Shown here one piece after another: positions 62,238 through 64,000 of a stretch of 64,000 nucleotides of DNA. The stretch lies in NCBI RefSeq assembly GCF_016411865.1, contig NZ_JAEKJA010000005.1:124001-188000 (forward strand), written 5' to 3'. The notes below the pieces were generated by a model, which worked only from the letters and a program-made list of their open reading frames with translations, was not told the DNA's origin and made no database searches. Positions within the stretch are counted from its first letter, which is position 1; each line of letters starts with the position of its first letter. Both the position numbers and the translations under genes were made by a program. The stretch comes from Acuticoccus mangrovi (GTDB lineage Bacteria; Pseudomonadota; Alphaproteobacteria; Rhizobiales; Amorphaceae).

Positions 62238-63161
62238 ATGACGATCACGGCGCAGCAGGTAAAGGCGCTCCGCGAGAAAACCGGCGTCGGCATGATGGAC
62301 TGCAAGACGGCGCTGAACGAAACCGGTGGCGACATGGAAGCAGCCGTCGACTGGCTGCGTAAGAAGGGCCTGTCGAAGGCGGCCAAGAAGGCCGACCGCG
62401 TGGCCGCCGAAGGCCTCGTCGGTGCCGCCGGCGACGGCACGTCCGCCGCTCTCGTGGAGATCAACTCCGAGACCGACTTCGTGGCGCGCAACGACAAGTT
62501 CCAGGAACTCGTGTCGACCATCGCCGGCGAGGCTCTGTCGGCGGGCGGCGATCTCGACGCGCTGAAGGCGAAGCCCTTCCCCGGCACCAGCCGGACGGTG
62601 GCCGAAGAGGTGACCGAGAGCGTCGCGACCATCGGCGAGAACATCACGTTGCGGCGCACCGCCTTCCTGTCGGTCGACGAGGGCGTGGTGGCGACCTACC
62701 TCCACAACGCGGTGGCGCCCGGCCTCGGCAAGCTCGGCGTGCTCGTGGCGCTGCGCTCGTCCGGCGACAAGGACAAGCTCATGGAGCTCGGCCGCAAGAT
62801 CGCGATGCACGTCGCCGCGGTGAACCCGATCTCGCTGTCGACCGAAGAGGTCCCGGCCGAGGCGGTGGAGCGCGAGCGCGCGGTCTACGCCGAGCAGGCG
62901 CGCGCCTCCGGCAAGCCGGAGCAGATCATCGAGAAGATGGTCGAGGGCCGCATGCGCAAGTTCTACGAGGAGGTCGTGCTCGTGAAGCAGACCTTCGTCG
63001 TCAACCCCGACCACACCGTGGAGCAGGCGGTGAAGGAGGCCGAGGCGGACGTGGGTGCGCCCATCACGCTGGTCGCCTTCGTGCGCTTCATGCTCGGCGA
63101 GGGCATCGAGAAGGAAGAGTCCGACTTCGCTGCTGAAGTCGCTGCCGCCGCCGGCGTCTGA
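62238..63161 (+). CDS. tsf: Translation elongation factor Ts
   Basis: A 307-residue EF-Ts. [42 protein letters not shown] is split over the UBA-like N-terminal domain, with the TDFVARN nucleotide-exchange motif ([15 protein letters not shown]) and [11 protein letters not shown] in the core. It reloads EF-Tu with GTP. The ATG at 62238 is the family start. It is followed five bases later by pyrH, but rpsB is not upstream on this strand. Confidence 0.98.
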   Translation: MTITAQQVKALREKTGVGMMDCKTALNETGGDMEAAVDWLRKKGLSKAAKKADRVAAEGLVGAAGDGTSAALVEINSETDFVARNDKFQELVSTIAGEALSAGGDLDALKAKPFPGTSRTVAEEVTESVATIGENITLRRTAFLSVDEGVVATYLHNAVAPGLGKLGVLVALRSSGDKDKLMELGRKIAMHVAAVNPISLSTEEVPAEAVERERAVYAEQARASGKPEQIIEKMVEGRMRKFYEEVVLVKQTFVVNPDHTVEQAVKEAEADVGAPITLVAFVRFMLGEGIEKEESDFAAEVAAAAGV

Positions 63162-63166
63162 GCCTG

Positions 63167-63901
63167 ATGGCCTCGTCCAAATCCAAGCCGGCGTCCGAGT
63201 GGCGCCGGCTTCTCATCAAGGTCTCCGGCGAGGCGCTGATGGGCGACGGCGACTTCGGCATTTCCCAGCCGACGCTGCAGCGTGTCGCCTCGGAGATCGT
63301 CGAGGTCGTGCGGCTCGGGCGCGAGGTCGGCCTCGTCATCGGCGGCGGCAACTTCCTGCGGGGCGCCAACAACGCGCTCACCGCGGTGGACCGCGTCGCC
63401 GGCGATCAGATGGGCATGCTCGCCACCGTGATGAACGCGGTGGCGGTCGCCGCCCAGCTGCGCGCCCTCGGCACCGAGGCGGTGGTGCTCTCCGCCATCG
63501 ACGTGCCGGTGATCTGCGACCGCTTCACCCACCGCGGCGCGCTGAAGCACATGTCGGAAGGCCGCGTCGTGCTGTTTGCGGCGGGCACCGGCCATCCCTT
63601 CTTCACCACCGACACCGCCGCGGCGCTGCGGGCGGTGGAGATGGGTTGCGACGCGCTTCTCAAGGGCACCCAGGTTGACGGGGTCTACACGGCCGATCCC
63701 AACCGCGATCCCAACGCGAAGCGCTACGAGACACTCTCCCACCACGAGGCCCTGGCCAAGGATCTCGGGGTGATGGACGCGACTTCCATCGCGCTCGCCC
63801 GCGACAACGCCCTGCCGATCGTGGTGTTCTCCATCCAGTCGGTGGGAATGCTGCCCAAGGTGGCGCGCGGCGAGGGGCTCTGCACCATCGTGGCCGACTG
63901 A
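63167..63901 (+). CDS. pyrH: UMP kinase
   Basis: A 244-residue bacterial UMP kinase of the amino-acid kinase fold: RLLIKVSGEALMGDGDFGI, LVIGGGNFLRGAN, DQMGMLATVMNA, RVVLFAAGTGHPFFTTDTAAALRA and GVYTADPNRDPNAKRYETL. It phosphorylates UMP to UDP and is allosterically controlled by UTP/GTP. It follows tsf directly; frr, the usual next gene, would lie beyond the window's end. Confidence 0.98.
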   Translation: MASSKSKPASEWRRLLIKVSGEALMGDGDFGISQPTLQRVASEIVEVVRLGREVGLVIGGGNFLRGANNALTAVDRVAGDQMGMLATVMNAVAVAAQLRALGTEAVVLSAIDVPVICDRFTHRGALKHMSEGRVVLFAAGTGHPFFTTDTAAALRAVEMGCDALLKGTQVDGVYTADPNRDPNAKRYETLSHHEALAKDLGVMDATSIALARDNALPIVVFSIQSVGMLPKVARGEGLCTIVAD

Positions 63902-64000
63902 ACGGGGCGAGGTGCCGTCGCCGCGGTGCGGCGATGGCCAACAGCCGGTGGGCACGCGGCGTGCAAACGTTGCCGAATGCCCCCGGTGCTTGATACGAAC

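Overview
The window is G+C-rich, densely packed bacterial chromosome that reads as an alphaproteobacterium, most likely in the order Hyphomicrobiales (Rhizobiales); the genus cannot be told from the sequence. The evidence is a circularly permuted two-piece tmRNA with the tag ANDNYAEARLAA, an alphaproteobacterial-type SspB, BA14K-like and DUF1127 small proteins, a CIRCE-controlled groESL operon and the general synteny. No rRNA, prophage, insertion sequence or CRISPR array was seen.

Region 1 (1-6776) holds a truncated GlxA/GbdR-type AraC regulator, a LysR regulator and a three-gene operon: Rieske oxygenase, ferredoxin reductase with a C-terminal 2Fe-2S domain, and a DgcA/StcD-like flavoprotein. 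Together they look like an N-demethylation pathway for a betaine such as glycine betaine or stachydrine.

Region 2 (6787-17020) is a nitrogen-scavenging cluster. A LysR regulator diverges from a BMP-type ABC importer (binding protein, two permeases, ATPase) interleaved with a formamidase-like nitrilase, a biuret hydrolase, a second cysteine hydrolase, a cupin and full-length allophanate hydrolase. I read it as uptake and complete hydrolysis of biuret, perhaps triuret or a related ureide. The first permease carries a one-base frameshift in a seven-G run. A 48-bp tandem repeat and tRNA-Thr follow.

Region 3 (17.5-37.3 kb) is mixed: a BA14K-like protein, rlmB, tRNA-Tyr, a secreted ClpP-fold/peptidoglycan-binding protein, a beta-helix protein convergent with an acid-sugar-dehydratase-like enolase, cydAB, a sensor diguanylate cyclase with three periplasmic solute-binding domains, a thioesterase, a ClC channel, a cation/proton antiporter, aminopeptidase P, a DUF1127 protein, prmA, and a DUF1772 / dsbB / DUF5993 group.

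Region 4 (37.4-47.7 kb) has groESL with CIRCE and a terminator, a sulfotransferase, a GMC dehydrogenase with its small subunit, a PAS-GGDEF protein, an MBL-fold protein with a DUF1413-like partner, sspB-mgsA, an ABM monooxygenase divergent from a MarR regulator over twin palindromes, and ssrA.

Region 5 (47.8-64.0 kb) is mostly housekeeping: thyA-folA, hflK-hflC-DUF2065-degP, a YjbQ protein, radC with a long disordered N-terminus, map, sfsA, rpsB, then tsf-pyrH. The usual rpsB-tsf-pyrH order is broken: rpsB is on the opposite strand, and a carbonic anhydrase / bestrophin / carbonic anhydrase module lies between it and tsf.
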